From: Fibrobacterota bacterium
Lineage (GTDB): Bacteria > Fibrobacterota > Fibrobacteria > UBA11236
Length of the DNA stretch: 64,000 bases
Direction: 5' to 3'
NCBI GenBank assembly: GCA_028287505.1
Contig: JAQBPN010000036.1
Coordinates: forward strand, 23,805-87,804
In this document: in pieces, positions 42,448 to 51,165 of the stretch
Numbering within the stretch: the stretch's first letter is position 1
Layout: each line of letters opens with the position of its first letter
Made by a program: the position numbers and the translations under genes
Notes under the pieces: generated by a model
Told to the model about the DNA's origin: nothing
The model's database searches: none
What the model saw: the letters and a program-made list of their open reading frames with translations, nothing else

Positions 42448-44748
42448 TTACCCTTGCCCTGGAGCGGGTTCCAAGGTGAGCACGTGCGGGAAGGCTTCCG
42501 CCACGGCTTCCGGCCTCAGGGGGAGGCGCACATACTCCCGCTTCCGCCATTTGTCCCACATGTCCAGGCTGTTCTCGCTGAGCAGCCAGCCGTCTTGTCC
42601 TCCCAGGAGAGCGAAATAATTCGCGTCCGGATCGGAGAGATCGGAAATATGGCGCGCCACCGCGCCGTAGGTCACCGCATGGGGGCGTCCCGTCACGGGA
42701 TGCGCGGTCTTGTGCACGGTTTGCGAAGACCCGTCCGTTCCCGCATCGCCCAGGACGAACAATCGCCCCACCACCGGCAGCAGCCGCAGGGGATGCGCGG
42801 GACGCAGTCGATGGAGGATTCCCCAGGTGGGATACTTGCGCCATTGCCGGTAGGCGCAGCGGACGCCCAGGCTCAAGGCATCCAGCAGGGCGAGCCCGGG
42901 CTCGCGCGCGAGTTCTTCCTCCAGAACACGGTAGAACGCCTCTGAAGCCAACAGATATCCGGTCAATGCCGTGCCGTATCCCTTTTCCAGGTAGGGAACC
43001 GCGAAGGCATGGACGATAAGCTGGAAAGCGGCCGCGCCCCGGGAAACCGCCCGGTAGTCGCCGTCCCATTCCGCCAGGCAGCGCAGCATGGCGCGCACGC
43101 CCTTGCCCGCCGAGGCCGCATCGGTTGCCTCGATGCGCGCGGAAAGCAGGCTGCGCACCCGATCGCAGGAAGCGGAATGCACGTCCGCCTGGATGGCCTT
43201 GATGCGGTCCAGGGTCACCTCGCGGCCGCCTTCCAGCAGGGCGCGGATGCGATTGTGCCGGTCCCCGGGCGGAAAGAGGTAACCTACCGGGAACCCCATG
43301 GGGGCCGGCAGGTTGTTCGCGGAAACCACGAATCCGTCGGGAGGATTGATCCAATGGGGAAGCGTGGCGGCATCGGCAAGGGAGGCCCAGGCCTCGTCCG
43401 AATCGGCGGGCCGGGTCAGTAGATCCACCGGCGCTCCTTTCCGGCGCATGGGCAGGCGCACGGCCATCAACTGCCCTACGTTGCCGCCGGCATCCGCGTA
43501 GACCACGTTCATTCCCGAAACCGCATAGGTCCCGAAGGATGCGCGGAACCCTTCCCAATCCTCCGCGCGACTGGCTCCCAGGAAAGCGGAAATCTCATCG
43601 CTGGGCAAGTGGCCCATCCAGCGCAGGGAAATGGGCGTCCCGTGATAGCGTTCCAGGAAAGGCGCGTCGCTGATCACCGGTCCGTATTCCGTGCTCCGCA
43701 GGGTTATCTCCCGGGAAAACCAGCCCCGGACGCGGATGGTTTCCGTGCGCGATGTGAATTTCCCCGCGGGCAGGGAACCCACGTCCACCAAGTCGCTGCT
43801 GGCCGCGTACATGTTGGTGGCACCCCAGGCCACGCGCGGATTGCGGCCCAAGGCCGTGAACGGCATTCCCGGCAGCATCAGGCCCACCACATGGTAGGAC
43901 GGCGATCGGTATCCCGCGAGCATCCATAGATTCGGGAAGATGACGCTGAGATGCGGATCGCTCGCCAGCATGGCCCGGTCGGGCCCGGATGAGGCCGCGA
44001 AGGAATTGCTGCCGCTGCGGATCACGCTGCCCAGAAGGCGCGGAAGATATGCGTCCCAGGCGGCGGGGGTGAAACTGGCCGGGGACGCCAATCCCAGATC
44101 CAGGATCTTGCCCCACACCACGCGCCAGACATGGGCCCGCCGCAATCCCAGCAGGTCCAGCCAGAGCACCCAGTTCACGTCGGATCCGGCCAGACGGGAA
44201 ATCATCAGCACGTCCTCGACGGTCCAATCGATGCGGGGGATGCGCAGCAGGATGAACTCAAGCGGCCTTTTCCGCATCCGGCGCTGGTAGGCATTCACGC
44301 CGGAGACGTAGCCTTCCAGCCACAACGCCGTATCCGCCGGCAGGGCCGCCTGCATGGCGGGCACCGCCAGGCCCAGGTCCAGGCTGCGCAGGGAATGATC
44401 GAGTTTCACGGCGGCGGGCCCCAGCAGTTCCGAAAGCCTTCCCCGCGCCAGGCGCCGGGTGATTTCCATCTGTCCCAGGCGCAGATGCGCATGCACCATG
44501 CCCAGGCCGAAGGCCACGTCCCGATCGGAATCCCCTTCCACGAAAGGAATCTGCCGATCGTCGAAACGCAGGCGCACCCGGCTTTGCAACGGCAGATCCC
44601 GGACCGGGAAATCCGCCAGCCTTTCCTTCAGGGTCCGTTTGCGTCCGCGCAGGCGCCCCGGCAAAGCGGCCACGCGCAGAAGATGCGGAAGCCCGTTCGC
44701 CAACCAGGATGGAAAATGCCTGGCCGCTCCGGCCAGCAAACGCCTCAA
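42448..44748 (-). CDS. Penicillin-acylase-family Ntn hydrolase
   Basis: A 766-residue member of the penicillin/AHL acylase family. The self-cleavage site and nucleophile are in IRSGSNSFAASSG, with Ser247 as the new N-terminus after cleavage following Gly246. MLASDPHLSVIFPNLWMLAG and LGRNPRVAWGATNMYAASSD follow in the beta subunit. AFGLGMVHAHLRLGQMEITR is the alpha-subunit block. The start is TTG at 44746-44748 inside the upstream stop (TTGA), with GGAGG 7 bases before it. No clear signal peptide, although family members are usually periplasmic. Coupling to olsA suggests an amide-lipid substrate; this is inference. Confidence 0.85.
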   Translation of the reverse strand: MRRLLAGAARHFPSWLANGLPHLLRVAALPGRLRGRKRTLKERLADFPVRDLPLQSRVRLRFDDRQIPFVEGDSDRDVAFGLGMVHAHLRLGQMEITRRLARGRLSELLGPAAVKLDHSLRSLDLGLAVPAMQAALPADTALWLEGYVSGVNAYQRRMRKRPLEFILLRIPRIDWTVEDVLMISRLAGSDVNWVLWLDLLGLRRAHVWRVVWGKILDLGLASPASFTPAAWDAYLPRLLGSVIRSGSNSFAASSGPDRAMLASDPHLSVIFPNLWMLAGYRSPSYHVVGLMLPGMPFTALGRNPRVAWGATNMYAASSDLVDVGSLPAGKFTSRTETIRVRGWFSREITLRSTEYGPVISDAPFLERYHGTPISLRWMGHLPSDEISAFLGASRAEDWEGFRASFGTYAVSGMNVVYADAGGNVGQLMAVRLPMRRKGAPVDLLTRPADSDEAWASLADAATLPHWINPPDGFVVSANNLPAPMGFPVGYLFPPGDRHNRIRALLEGGREVTLDRIKAIQADVHSASCDRVRSLLSARIEATDAASAGKGVRAMLRCLAEWDGDYRAVSRGAAAFQLIVHAFAVPYLEKGYGTALTGYLLASEAFYRVLEEELAREPGLALLDALSLGVRCAYRQWRKYPTWGILHRLRPAHPLRLLPVVGRLFVLGDAGTDGSSQTVHKTAHPVTGRPHAVTYGAVARHISDLSDPDANYFALLGGQDGWLLSENSLDMWDKWRKREYVRLPLRPEAVAEAFPHVLTLEPAPGQG

Positions 44749-45617
44749 GCCATGGCCTCCAGGTTTCGGGCGGGGACCGGACTTCCGGAGCGGGAACCGG
44801 GACCGTGATGGGAGCCGGTTCCGGATGCGGGCTTGCGCCCATTGAGGTAACCCAGACGTTCCTCCACCGCCTCCTGGAGCACGCGCGCCAGGGATTTGCG
44901 GTCCGCGCCGGAAACGGGGTCCGTTGCGAATGCGATTTCCGCCGACATCCCGCGCATGCGGAAGAGGTTCAGGAAGTGCGGCAGAAAGGTCGCCTCCCCC
45001 CACCAGCACATCGTGGAGGCCGCAGGGGGAAAGCCCTCGGGAGCCCGGTAGCGAAGGGCGGCGCAATGCACGGGAAAGCGCGTGGCCGCCGGGAATTCCA
45101 GCAACGGGGATCGGAAAGGCGCCACTTCGTAGCCGGCCGTGCTGGTGCCTTCCGGAAACAGGGTCAGGCTGCCTCCCGCCGCGAAATGGTCGGGAATGAG
45201 GCGGCTGACGCGGCCGGTATCCCGTTTGGATTTCCTGTCCACGTACAAGGTGCCCGCGAGCGATGCGAGCGTTCCGAACACGGGCCAGCCCGCGATTTCG
45301 GATTTGGAAACGAACGTGCAAGGGACCTGGGAGGCGATGACGGCGATGTCCAGGTAGCCCAGATGGTTCGTCACCAGAAAGAAGGGCAGGGCCGGAACCC
45401 GGCCATGAACGTTCACGCGCACCTCCAGGAGCTTCAGCGCGCCCAGGCTCCACCACCTGGAAAAGCGCGCCGCGGCCACGGTACGGGCGCCGGCGGGCAG
45501 GAAAACGCTCCGGGCCAGCCATAGCAGGGCTATGGCCGCTGACCAGAGCAGGAAGAGGCCCAACCGGATTCCCGCCGGGACAAGGCCGCGGCGCCGCGGG
45601 TTTCCAGGTTGGTTCAA
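44745..45617 (-). CDS. olsA: 1-acyl-glycerol-3-phosphate acyltransferase family, probable ornithine-lipid OlsA
   Basis: A 290-residue membrane acyltransferase (PlsC family). One transmembrane helix (LGLFLLWSAAIALLWLA) is followed by motif I VTNHLGYLD (HxxxxD) and motif III LTLFPEGTSTAG. Directly downstream of olsB it should transfer the second acyl chain onto lyso-ornithine lipid; a general PlsC role is the alternative. The start is TTG at 45615-45617 within TTGA, which also ends olsB. The longer reading upstream is only a shadow of olsB. The C-terminal Gly/Ser/Pro-rich tail is variable. Confidence 0.78.
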   Translation of the reverse strand: MNQPGNPRRRGLVPAGIRLGLFLLWSAAIALLWLARSVFLPAGARTVAAARFSRWWSLGALKLLEVRVNVHGRVPALPFFLVTNHLGYLDIAVIASQVPCTFVSKSEIAGWPVFGTLASLAGTLYVDRKSKRDTGRVSRLIPDHFAAGGSLTLFPEGTSTAGYEVAPFRSPLLEFPAATRFPVHCAALRYRAPEGFPPAASTMCWWGEATFLPHFLNLFRMRGMSAEIAFATDPVSGADRKSLARVLQEAVEERLGYLNGRKPASGTGSHHGPGSRSGSPVPARNLEAMA

Positions 45618-46471
45618 GCGAGCATTTTCCGGTAGACGCCCTGCGGCATTTCCTGGACGTCCAGCATCACCAGGTAATCGATGGTCTTGAACTTGCGATC
45701 CAACGCCGGTTCCCCGCAAACCAGGCCGCCCAGGTTCAGATAACCTTCGAAGAGACGGGGAAGGCGCGGTTGCGGCGTGTCGAGGACTTCCAGCACGCTA
45801 GCCTCGCAGGCATATTCCGGCCTGGGCAGGGCGTTGAGCGTGGGATGCAGATGGTCCAAGGCGGCCAGACGGCGGAACAGGGCCCGACCTTCGGCGGGAT
45901 CCTGGCTGGTCAGGGAACAGCAACCGAACAGGTAACGCTTCCCGTTCCAATTCAGATAGCGGGCCAGGCCCTTCCAAAGCAGTTGCAACACCCGGCCGTT
46001 GCGATGTTCGCGGCCGATGCAGGCGCGCCCTACTTCTACGCAGCGATCCACGATCTCGCGGGGAAACCCGGAAAGATCGAACTCCTGGGCGGAATAGAAC
46101 CCCTTCCGCAACAAGGCCATGGGGCCGGTCTGGATGCGGTAGGTGCCCGCCACGGATCCGCTGGGACGGTGCACGACGATGAGGTGATGGCATTGGGCGT
46201 CGAACTCGTCGAGATCGCGGTGGGTCCGATAGGACGCTTCCAGACCTTCGTTGAGCTCCAGGTTGTAGACCTCGAAGCGGAGCTTGCAGACGGCATCCAG
46301 ATCCCGGGAATCCCGGGCGAACCGGAGGCAATAGTCCCCGGTTTCGATGAGCAACGGCGGAATGCCTCCCGGATTGCAAGGGTAGTCCTTGAGGGCCACG
46401 GGCAACTCAACGGTTTCACCCAGGGGGAAGTTGAAAACGGCCTCAGCCGGCTCTGCGTTCATCGTATTCAT
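45614..46471 (-). CDS. olsB: Ornithine-acyl-ACP N-acyltransferase, probable OlsB
   Basis: A 285-residue GNAT-fold acyltransferase. The OlsB/hemolysin-family blocks are clear: AVCKLRFEVYNLELNEGLE, HLIVVHRPSGSVAGTYRIQT, YSAQEFDLSGF and CVEVGRACIGREHRNGRVLQ. OlsB forms 3-hydroxyacyl-ornithine, the first step of ornithine-lipid synthesis, a phosphorus-free membrane lipid made under phosphate limitation in several bacteria. Its stop overlaps the TTG start of olsA. No TTGAAAC-type box is visible directly in front. Confidence 0.8.
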   Translation of the reverse strand: MNTMNAEPAEAVFNFPLGETVELPVALKDYPCNPGGIPPLLIETGDYCLRFARDSRDLDAVCKLRFEVYNLELNEGLEASYRTHRDLDEFDAQCHHLIVVHRPSGSVAGTYRIQTGPMALLRKGFYSAQEFDLSGFPREIVDRCVEVGRACIGREHRNGRVLQLLWKGLARYLNWNGKRYLFGCCSLTSQDPAEGRALFRRLAALDHLHPTLNALPRPEYACEASVLEVLDTPQPRLPRLFEGYLNLGGLVCGEPALDRKFKTIDYLVMLDVQEMPQGVYRKMLA

Positions 46472-46559
46472 GCCGAACCTCTTTCACGGATGTTGGCGGT
46501 GTAGCGGCGGAGTTCCGCCGTCGTCTTCAATGTTAAGGCCTCGTCGTTGGTTTCCTGTT

Positions 46560-47504
46560 TCACGGCTGTTGCCTATCGGTTAGCGACATGGCGGGCGGCG
46601 CGGGATCATAGCCGAGAGGCCTTCCGTCCCATTTCCATTCCGGCCGGACCGGAATCCCCAGATATGCGAACACGGTGGGCGCCACGTCCACCACGCCCCG
46701 GAACCCCTCCGACCGTTCCGGACGGCAGCCGGGTCCATTGGCCAGGACGAAGACGATCCGGTCGCTGGGAACGTTTTCGCCATGATGGCGGTAGTTGCCG
46801 CCGTGATCGGATGTCACGATAATCAGCCACTCCTCTCCTGTCCGTCCGCGCACCGCTTGGGTCAGGCGTCCCACCCATCCGTCGATCTTTTCCACGGCCC
46901 ACATATAGAAGGGGTCGTCGGGGCTGAAACCGAAAGTATGCCCGGCATGATCCACTCCGTCGAAATGCACGAAGAGCACATCCGGTATTCCCTTCCCGAT
47001 GAGCCGCTCCGCCTCTTCCGTCACGGCTTTGTCGTCGCCGGGCGCGACCCAGAAACCCCGGCGTCCGAAAAGGTTCGATCCGATGGGCTTCCAATTCACC
47101 ACGGCGCCCGCCACGGTCCCGGGCCTGGCATCGGCGAGCCGGTCCATGAAGTTGGGGTAAAGTTCCGCCCGGTATCCGGTAAAAGCGTTGTCCCTGGCCC
47201 CGTGCTTCCAGCTCCATACGCCCGTCAGGACGCTGGTCCAGCCGGGACCGCTGCGCGCCAGCACGTCCGTGACCGCGTGCGCGGCCAAGGCCCCGTCCCG
47301 CTTCAAGCTGTCCAGATTGGGGGTATCGGCAAGCCGGAAGGCGTCCGCGCGCAGGCCGTCGATGCCGATGATCAGCACTTTGCGGATCGGGCTCCGGAGG
47401 AGGTCGGCTTCGCCGGATCCCTCCGCTTGCGCCCAGGAGGCCAAGGCCAGGGCGGCCAGGGATGCCTTCAAGAACATTGAGAACATGGGAGCCGCATGGG
47501 CCAT
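46560..47504 (-). CDS. Exported alkaline-phosphatase-superfamily hydrolase (type I phosphodiesterase/NPP-like)
   Basis: A 314-residue exported enzyme. A signal peptide (LKASLAALALASWAQA) is followed by VLIIGIDGLRADAF (metal Asp), SGPGWTSVLTGVW (nucleophilic Thr), VHFDGVDHAGHTFG and VTSDHGGNYRHHGENVP, the complete bimetal site of the nucleotide pyrophosphatase/phosphodiesterase group. It would release phosphate or nucleotides from external esters. The ATG has GGGAGG 5 bases before it. Its place among phosphate genes suggests phosphorus scavenging, but no Pho box is seen in front. Confidence 0.85.
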   Translation of the reverse strand: MAHAAPMFSMFLKASLAALALASWAQAEGSGEADLLRSPIRKVLIIGIDGLRADAFRLADTPNLDSLKRDGALAAHAVTDVLARSGPGWTSVLTGVWSWKHGARDNAFTGYRAELYPNFMDRLADARPGTVAGAVVNWKPIGSNLFGRRGFWVAPGDDKAVTEEAERLIGKGIPDVLFVHFDGVDHAGHTFGFSPDDPFYMWAVEKIDGWVGRLTQAVRGRTGEEWLIIVTSDHGGNYRHHGENVPSDRIVFVLANGPGCRPERSEGFRGVVDVAPTVFAYLGIPVRPEWKWDGRPLGYDPAPPAMSLTDRQQP

Positions 47505-47763
47505 AGGTACCTCCCGGGTTACGGCCCTCCGGCCTTACGGAAGGAATATCCCATTCGCGGATGGCGTTTCGATTGCGTACGCGTGGCCATCCGGCTACGG
47601 CGGAATCCCGGCCGCGCCCCTACCGGAAACCGCAACCCCTTGCCGGAAGGGGAAATCGGCGGAATCCCCATCCGCCGCAAACGGGGAGAAACGCGACTGC
47701 AAGCGGTCTGAAACAGGAATCGGGTATCCTTGTTCCTGTAGAGACGCCAAACCCGGGGGCCCG

Positions 47764-48228
47764 ATGAAACTCAACTCCAACCCATTGCTTCGGCGGTTTG
47801 CGGCGGGAATCCTCGCCGCCGCCTGCATCTACGCGTTCGCCGCGTGCTCGCAGACCCAGATCCGCGAGGAGCGGTACCAGGACGGCGGCAGGAAATCCCA
47901 GACCGCCTATCTCCGCATGTCCGATGACGCGATGCTGCGCCATGGCGTGCAGATGGCCTGGTATCCCACGGGCGAAAAGGAATCCATGGAGACATACGTC
48001 AATGGGTATCGCCAAGGTTACTCCTTCCGCTGGCACCCGAACGGCAAAATGAAATCCATCGAACATTTCACGGACGGCATGCGGGACGGCCAGGCCAAAT
48101 TCTGGGACGAAGCCGGCAACATCACCGCCTGTTTCACGCCCGATGCGCAGGATTGCACGATCCCCGCGGACGCCCGCGCTAGCGCCCCGGTAAATCCTCC
48201 CGCCTCCCGGCTCGCTTCCACTCCCTGA
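47764..48228 (+). CDS. MORN-repeat-like lipoprotein
   Basis: A 154-residue lipoprotein with lipobox YAFAACSQ. The mature part contains MORN/YwqK-type repeats: ERYQDGGRKSQTAYL, QMAWYPTGEKESMETYVNGY, YSFRWHPNGKMKSIEHF and DGMRDGQAKFWDEAGNI. Such proteins are annotated as 'YwqK-family antitoxin', but no toxin gene is near, so an antitoxin role is not supported. Function unknown. Confidence 0.7.
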   Translation: MKLNSNPLLRRFAAGILAAACIYAFAACSQTQIREERYQDGGRKSQTAYLRMSDDAMLRHGVQMAWYPTGEKESMETYVNGYRQGYSFRWHPNGKMKSIEHFTDGMRDGQAKFWDEAGNITACFTPDAQDCTIPADARASAPVNPPASRLASTP

Positions 48229-48286
48229 AACTCCCGCCGGCATCCTGGGATGGCAAACCCGGTTCCGGGCTCCCGGGATCCGCGCA

Positions 48287-48763
48287 TCACGGGACAGGCA
48301 AACTTGCGGGGCGCCAATCCTGCCGGCTCCCCGCGCTCCCCTTCCCGGTTCCCATCGCCTTGGTCCTGGACTTCTCCATCAGGGCCCGCACCTTCGACAC
48401 CAAGTCCTCTTCACCGAAGGGCTTGGACAGGTAGGAGTCCAACATCGATTGCAGCTCCCGGCGCAAATCGGGATTGGCGGGAATGGTGGACAGATACAGA
48501 ACGCAAAGTCCGGGGCGCAGGACCTGCAGATGGCGCGCCAGCTCCACCCCGCTCAGGTCCTCCCCCACGAACACCTCGGCGAGCAACAAGTGCAGGGGTT
48601 GGGAAAGGGTTTCGCTCAGGAGGAATGCCTGGTACCCGTCTTCGCATTCGAAAACCGAATACCCTTCCCGGGTCAGGGTGCGGCTCACGAAGGCCCGGAT
48701 TTCCGGATCCCGCTCGACCAGGAGGATGTTGCCTTTTCCCCGGGTTTTCGTCTTGATTCGCAT
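48287..48763 (-). CDS. Stand-alone receiver-domain protein with Glu at the phospho-acceptor position
   Basis: A 158-residue CheY-like protein without an output domain. ILLVERDPEIRAFVSRTL begins the fold. The segment normally holding the phosphorylated Asp reads LLLAEVFVGEDLSGVEL, with Glu63 at or next to that place. LYLST and YLSKPFGEEDL (Lys114) give the usual Ser/Thr and Lys. Replacement of Asp by Glu usually means a receiver that is constitutively active or not regulated by phosphorylation. GGAG lies 6 bases before the ATG, which sets the start. It is divergent from ppk1. Confidence 0.75.
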   Translation of the reverse strand: MRIKTKTRGKGNILLVERDPEIRAFVSRTLTREGYSVFECEDGYQAFLLSETLSQPLHLLLAEVFVGEDLSGVELARHLQVLRPGLCVLYLSTIPANPDLRRELQSMLDSYLSKPFGEEDLVSKVRALMEKSRTKAMGTGKGSAGSRQDWRPASLPVP

Positions 48764-48927
48764 GGTAGCTCCGATTTCCGCATGAGGGAATGGTGAGGTG
48801 GGGAAATTACGCGGTCGGCGGGGCGGAAAGGTGACAGGCGGGTATCCCCCCTGTTTCAGCATGGTTTCTGCGATATTCGGGCGCCGGCGGGCCCGGTCCC
48901 TGTCGATCCCGGGCGCGGATCCGGCCT

Positions 48928-48949
48928 TTGAAACCGGGTTGAAACATGC
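48928..48949 (+). promoter_or_regulatory. Proposed Pho box of the ppk1-sixA-ppx-ppk1 cluster
   Basis: TTGAAAC at 48928-48934 and again at 48939-48945, exactly 11 bp apart, 38 bases before the ppk1 start. A TAATTT at 48956-48961 sits where the -10 of a PhoB-activated promoter would be. Same core as at 35441-35474 and 60265-60293. Confidence 0.7.
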
Positions 48950-48982
48950 GGTGAGTAATTTTTCCCGCATCGGAGGGACGGC

Positions 48983-51130
48983 ATGTCGCCAGAACCGGAA
49001 TCGAACCCTGCGGGCCAGGCCCGCTACATCGATCGCGATTTTTCCTGGCTCGCCTTCAACAGGCGCGTGCTCGCGGAAGCGCGCAGTCCGGAAAACCCGT
49101 TGCTCGAGCGCCTGAAGTTCCTTTCCATCGTCGCCAACAACCTGGACGAATTCTTCGAAGTGCGGGTGGCGGGACTGCTCCAGAAGGTGGAATCCTCCGT
49201 GCCCTTGGACGGCATCGCCGGCCTGGATTGCCGGGAGAAGCTGACCGGATTGCTCCGCATCGTGCACGCCATGGTGGCCCAGCAGTACCGCTGCTGGAAC
49301 GATGAGTTGATCCCGGAACTGGGCGCCAAAGGCATCCACGTGCTGGGACTGGCCGACTTGGGGCCCAAGGAAACGGAAGAACTGCGGCGGCGCTTCCACA
49401 AGGAAATCTATCCCCTGCTCACTCCCATCAAAGTCGATCCGGCGCATCCCTTTCCCTGGGTGCTCAACAAGGCCCTGTGCCTGGGCGTCTGGCTGGAGGA
49501 GGAAGGTTCCGCCCACCGCGGCGGCCTGGGCGTGGTGGCCATCCCCCGCTGCCTGCCCCGCGTGCTGTCGCTGCCGCCCAAGGACAAGGAACACCGTTTC
49601 GTCTTCCTCTACGACGTCATCAAGCTGTTCATCGGGGAGCTGTTCCGCGGCTACCGGATACGCGGGCAGGCCAGCTTCCGCGTGACCCGCAACAGCAACC
49701 TGTACATGACCGAGGACGCCAGCAACCTGCTCGATACGGTGGAGGCGGTGGTGCACAATCGCCGCAAGGGCAACGTCGTGCGCCTGGAAATCGACGAGGA
49801 CACGCCCGCCCGCATCCGCAAGGCCCTCATGGAGAATTTCGATCTGGAGCCGGAACTCGTCTTCAGCGCGCCGGGACCGGTCAATCTCAATCGCCTGATG
49901 GGCCTGTACCAGATGTTGCCCCAGGGCGAATTGAAGTTCCCGCCCCATTCCCCCCGGGCGCTGGCCCATACCGGCGAGCCCGGGGATTTCTTCGCCCGTC
50001 TGCGCGAACGCGATCTGTTCCTGCACCATCCCTTCGATTCCTTCGATCCCGTGATCGAATTCATCCGCGGGGCCGCCCGGGATCCGGACGTGATGTGCAT
50101 CAAGCAGACTCTTTACCGCACCAGCGCCGAGTCCCCGGTGATGTACGCCTTGCTGGAAGCGGCCGAGCTGGGCAAAGAGGTGACCGCGGTAGTGGAACTC
50201 CAGGCCCGGTTCGATGAGAAGTCCAACATCAATTGGGCCCGCCAGTTGCAGGACAGCGGCGGGACCGTGGTCTACGGCCTGGTGGGATTGAAAACCCATT
50301 GCAAGCTGTCCCTGGTATTGCGCCGCGAGGGCGGGACCATCCGCGAATACGCCCACATAGGCACCGGCAACTACCATCCGGAAACCGCCCGCCTCTATAC
50401 GGATCTCAGCCTGCTCACCGCGGACCGGAGCCTGACCGAGGGAGTCTCCGGCGTATTCAACTATCTCACGTCCCACTCCAAGGCCCCGGAGTTCCGGAAT
50501 CTGCTGGTGGGGCCGGTGAACTTCCTCCCGGAAACCCTGCGGTTGATCCGGAGGGAGGAAAAGAACGCCCGCGAAGGCCGGCCCGCCGGCATCCGGGCCA
50601 AGATGAATGCGCTCATCGATCCGGACGTCATCGAGGCGTTGTATCTGGCCTCGCAGGCGGGAGTGCAAATCCGCCTGATGGTCCGGGGCATCTGCTCGCT
50701 TCGCCCCGGCGTGGAGGGCCTCAGCGAAAACATCCAGGTCCGCAGCCTGGTGGGGCGCTTCCTGGAACACAGCCGCATCTTCCGCTTCGAGAACGAGGGC
50801 GTGCCGAATTTCTTCCTGGGCAGCGGGGATTGGATGACGCGCAACCTGCGCGAGCGGGTGGAAGTCCTGGTGCCCGTATCCGATCTGGATCTGCGCGCGC
50901 GCTTGGAGGACATCCTTCGCGTGTACTGGGCGGACAATTCCAAGGCCCATGCCATGACTCCGGGCGGAGCCTACACCCGCATCAGACCCAAAGCGGGGGA
51001 AGACCGCTTCGAAGCCCAGATGTTCCTGATGGAGCACCCTCCCGGCCGCTTGGCGGCGGCGATGGACGCCCCGACGGCTTCACGTGGCCGGGAACCCGAA
51101 TCGGAAGCCTCCCTGGCCTCGGTAAATTGA
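48983..51130 (+). CDS. ppk1: Polyphosphate kinase 1, first copy
   Basis: A 715-residue PPK1 that makes long-chain polyphosphate from ATP reversibly. The N-terminal domain opens YIDRDFSWLAFNRRVLAEA; FLSIVANNLDEFFEVRVAGL follows. Catalytic His458 lies in REYAHIGTGNYHPETARLYT, and RGICSLRPG carries the second conserved segment. Metal and ATP residues in IKQTLYRTSAESPVMYALLE are intact. It heads the cluster, behind the TTGAAAC box; start: ATG after GGAGGGA. The C-terminal 40 residues differ from the second copy. Confidence 0.96.
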   Translation: MSPEPESNPAGQARYIDRDFSWLAFNRRVLAEARSPENPLLERLKFLSIVANNLDEFFEVRVAGLLQKVESSVPLDGIAGLDCREKLTGLLRIVHAMVAQQYRCWNDELIPELGAKGIHVLGLADLGPKETEELRRRFHKEIYPLLTPIKVDPAHPFPWVLNKALCLGVWLEEEGSAHRGGLGVVAIPRCLPRVLSLPPKDKEHRFVFLYDVIKLFIGELFRGYRIRGQASFRVTRNSNLYMTEDASNLLDTVEAVVHNRRKGNVVRLEIDEDTPARIRKALMENFDLEPELVFSAPGPVNLNRLMGLYQMLPQGELKFPPHSPRALAHTGEPGDFFARLRERDLFLHHPFDSFDPVIEFIRGAARDPDVMCIKQTLYRTSAESPVMYALLEAAELGKEVTAVVELQARFDEKSNINWARQLQDSGGTVVYGLVGLKTHCKLSLVLRREGGTIREYAHIGTGNYHPETARLYTDLSLLTADRSLTEGVSGVFNYLTSHSKAPEFRNLLVGPVNFLPETLRLIRREEKNAREGRPAGIRAKMNALIDPDVIEALYLASQAGVQIRLMVRGICSLRPGVEGLSENIQVRSLVGRFLEHSRIFRFENEGVPNFFLGSGDWMTRNLRERVEVLVPVSDLDLRARLEDILRVYWADNSKAHAMTPGGAYTRIRPKAGEDRFEAQMFLMEHPPGRLAAAMDAPTASRGREPESEASLASVN

Positions 51131-51165
51131 GTCGGCCCGGAGCCGTGAATCGTATATTATCACAT

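Noticed and set aside
42448..45522. A 1024-codon reading of the acylase gene
   Set aside because: The first ~258 codons overlap olsA out of frame and have no motif; TTG 44748 with GGAGG fits the family start.
46482..46570. TTTCACGG-N-TGTTG repeated before olsB, considered as a Pho box
   Set aside because: The copies are 76 bp apart, not in 11-bp phase, and the core does not match TTGAAAC units in tandem.
47764..48228. Toxin-antitoxin system suggested by the YwqK-like repeats
   Set aside because: It is a lipoprotein with MORN-like repeats and has no toxin-like neighbour.
48287..51037. A 916-codon minus-strand frame joining the receiver gene to sequence opposite ppk1
   Set aside because: Only the last 158 codons, from the ATG with GGAG, encode a receiver; the rest is the shadow of ppk1.
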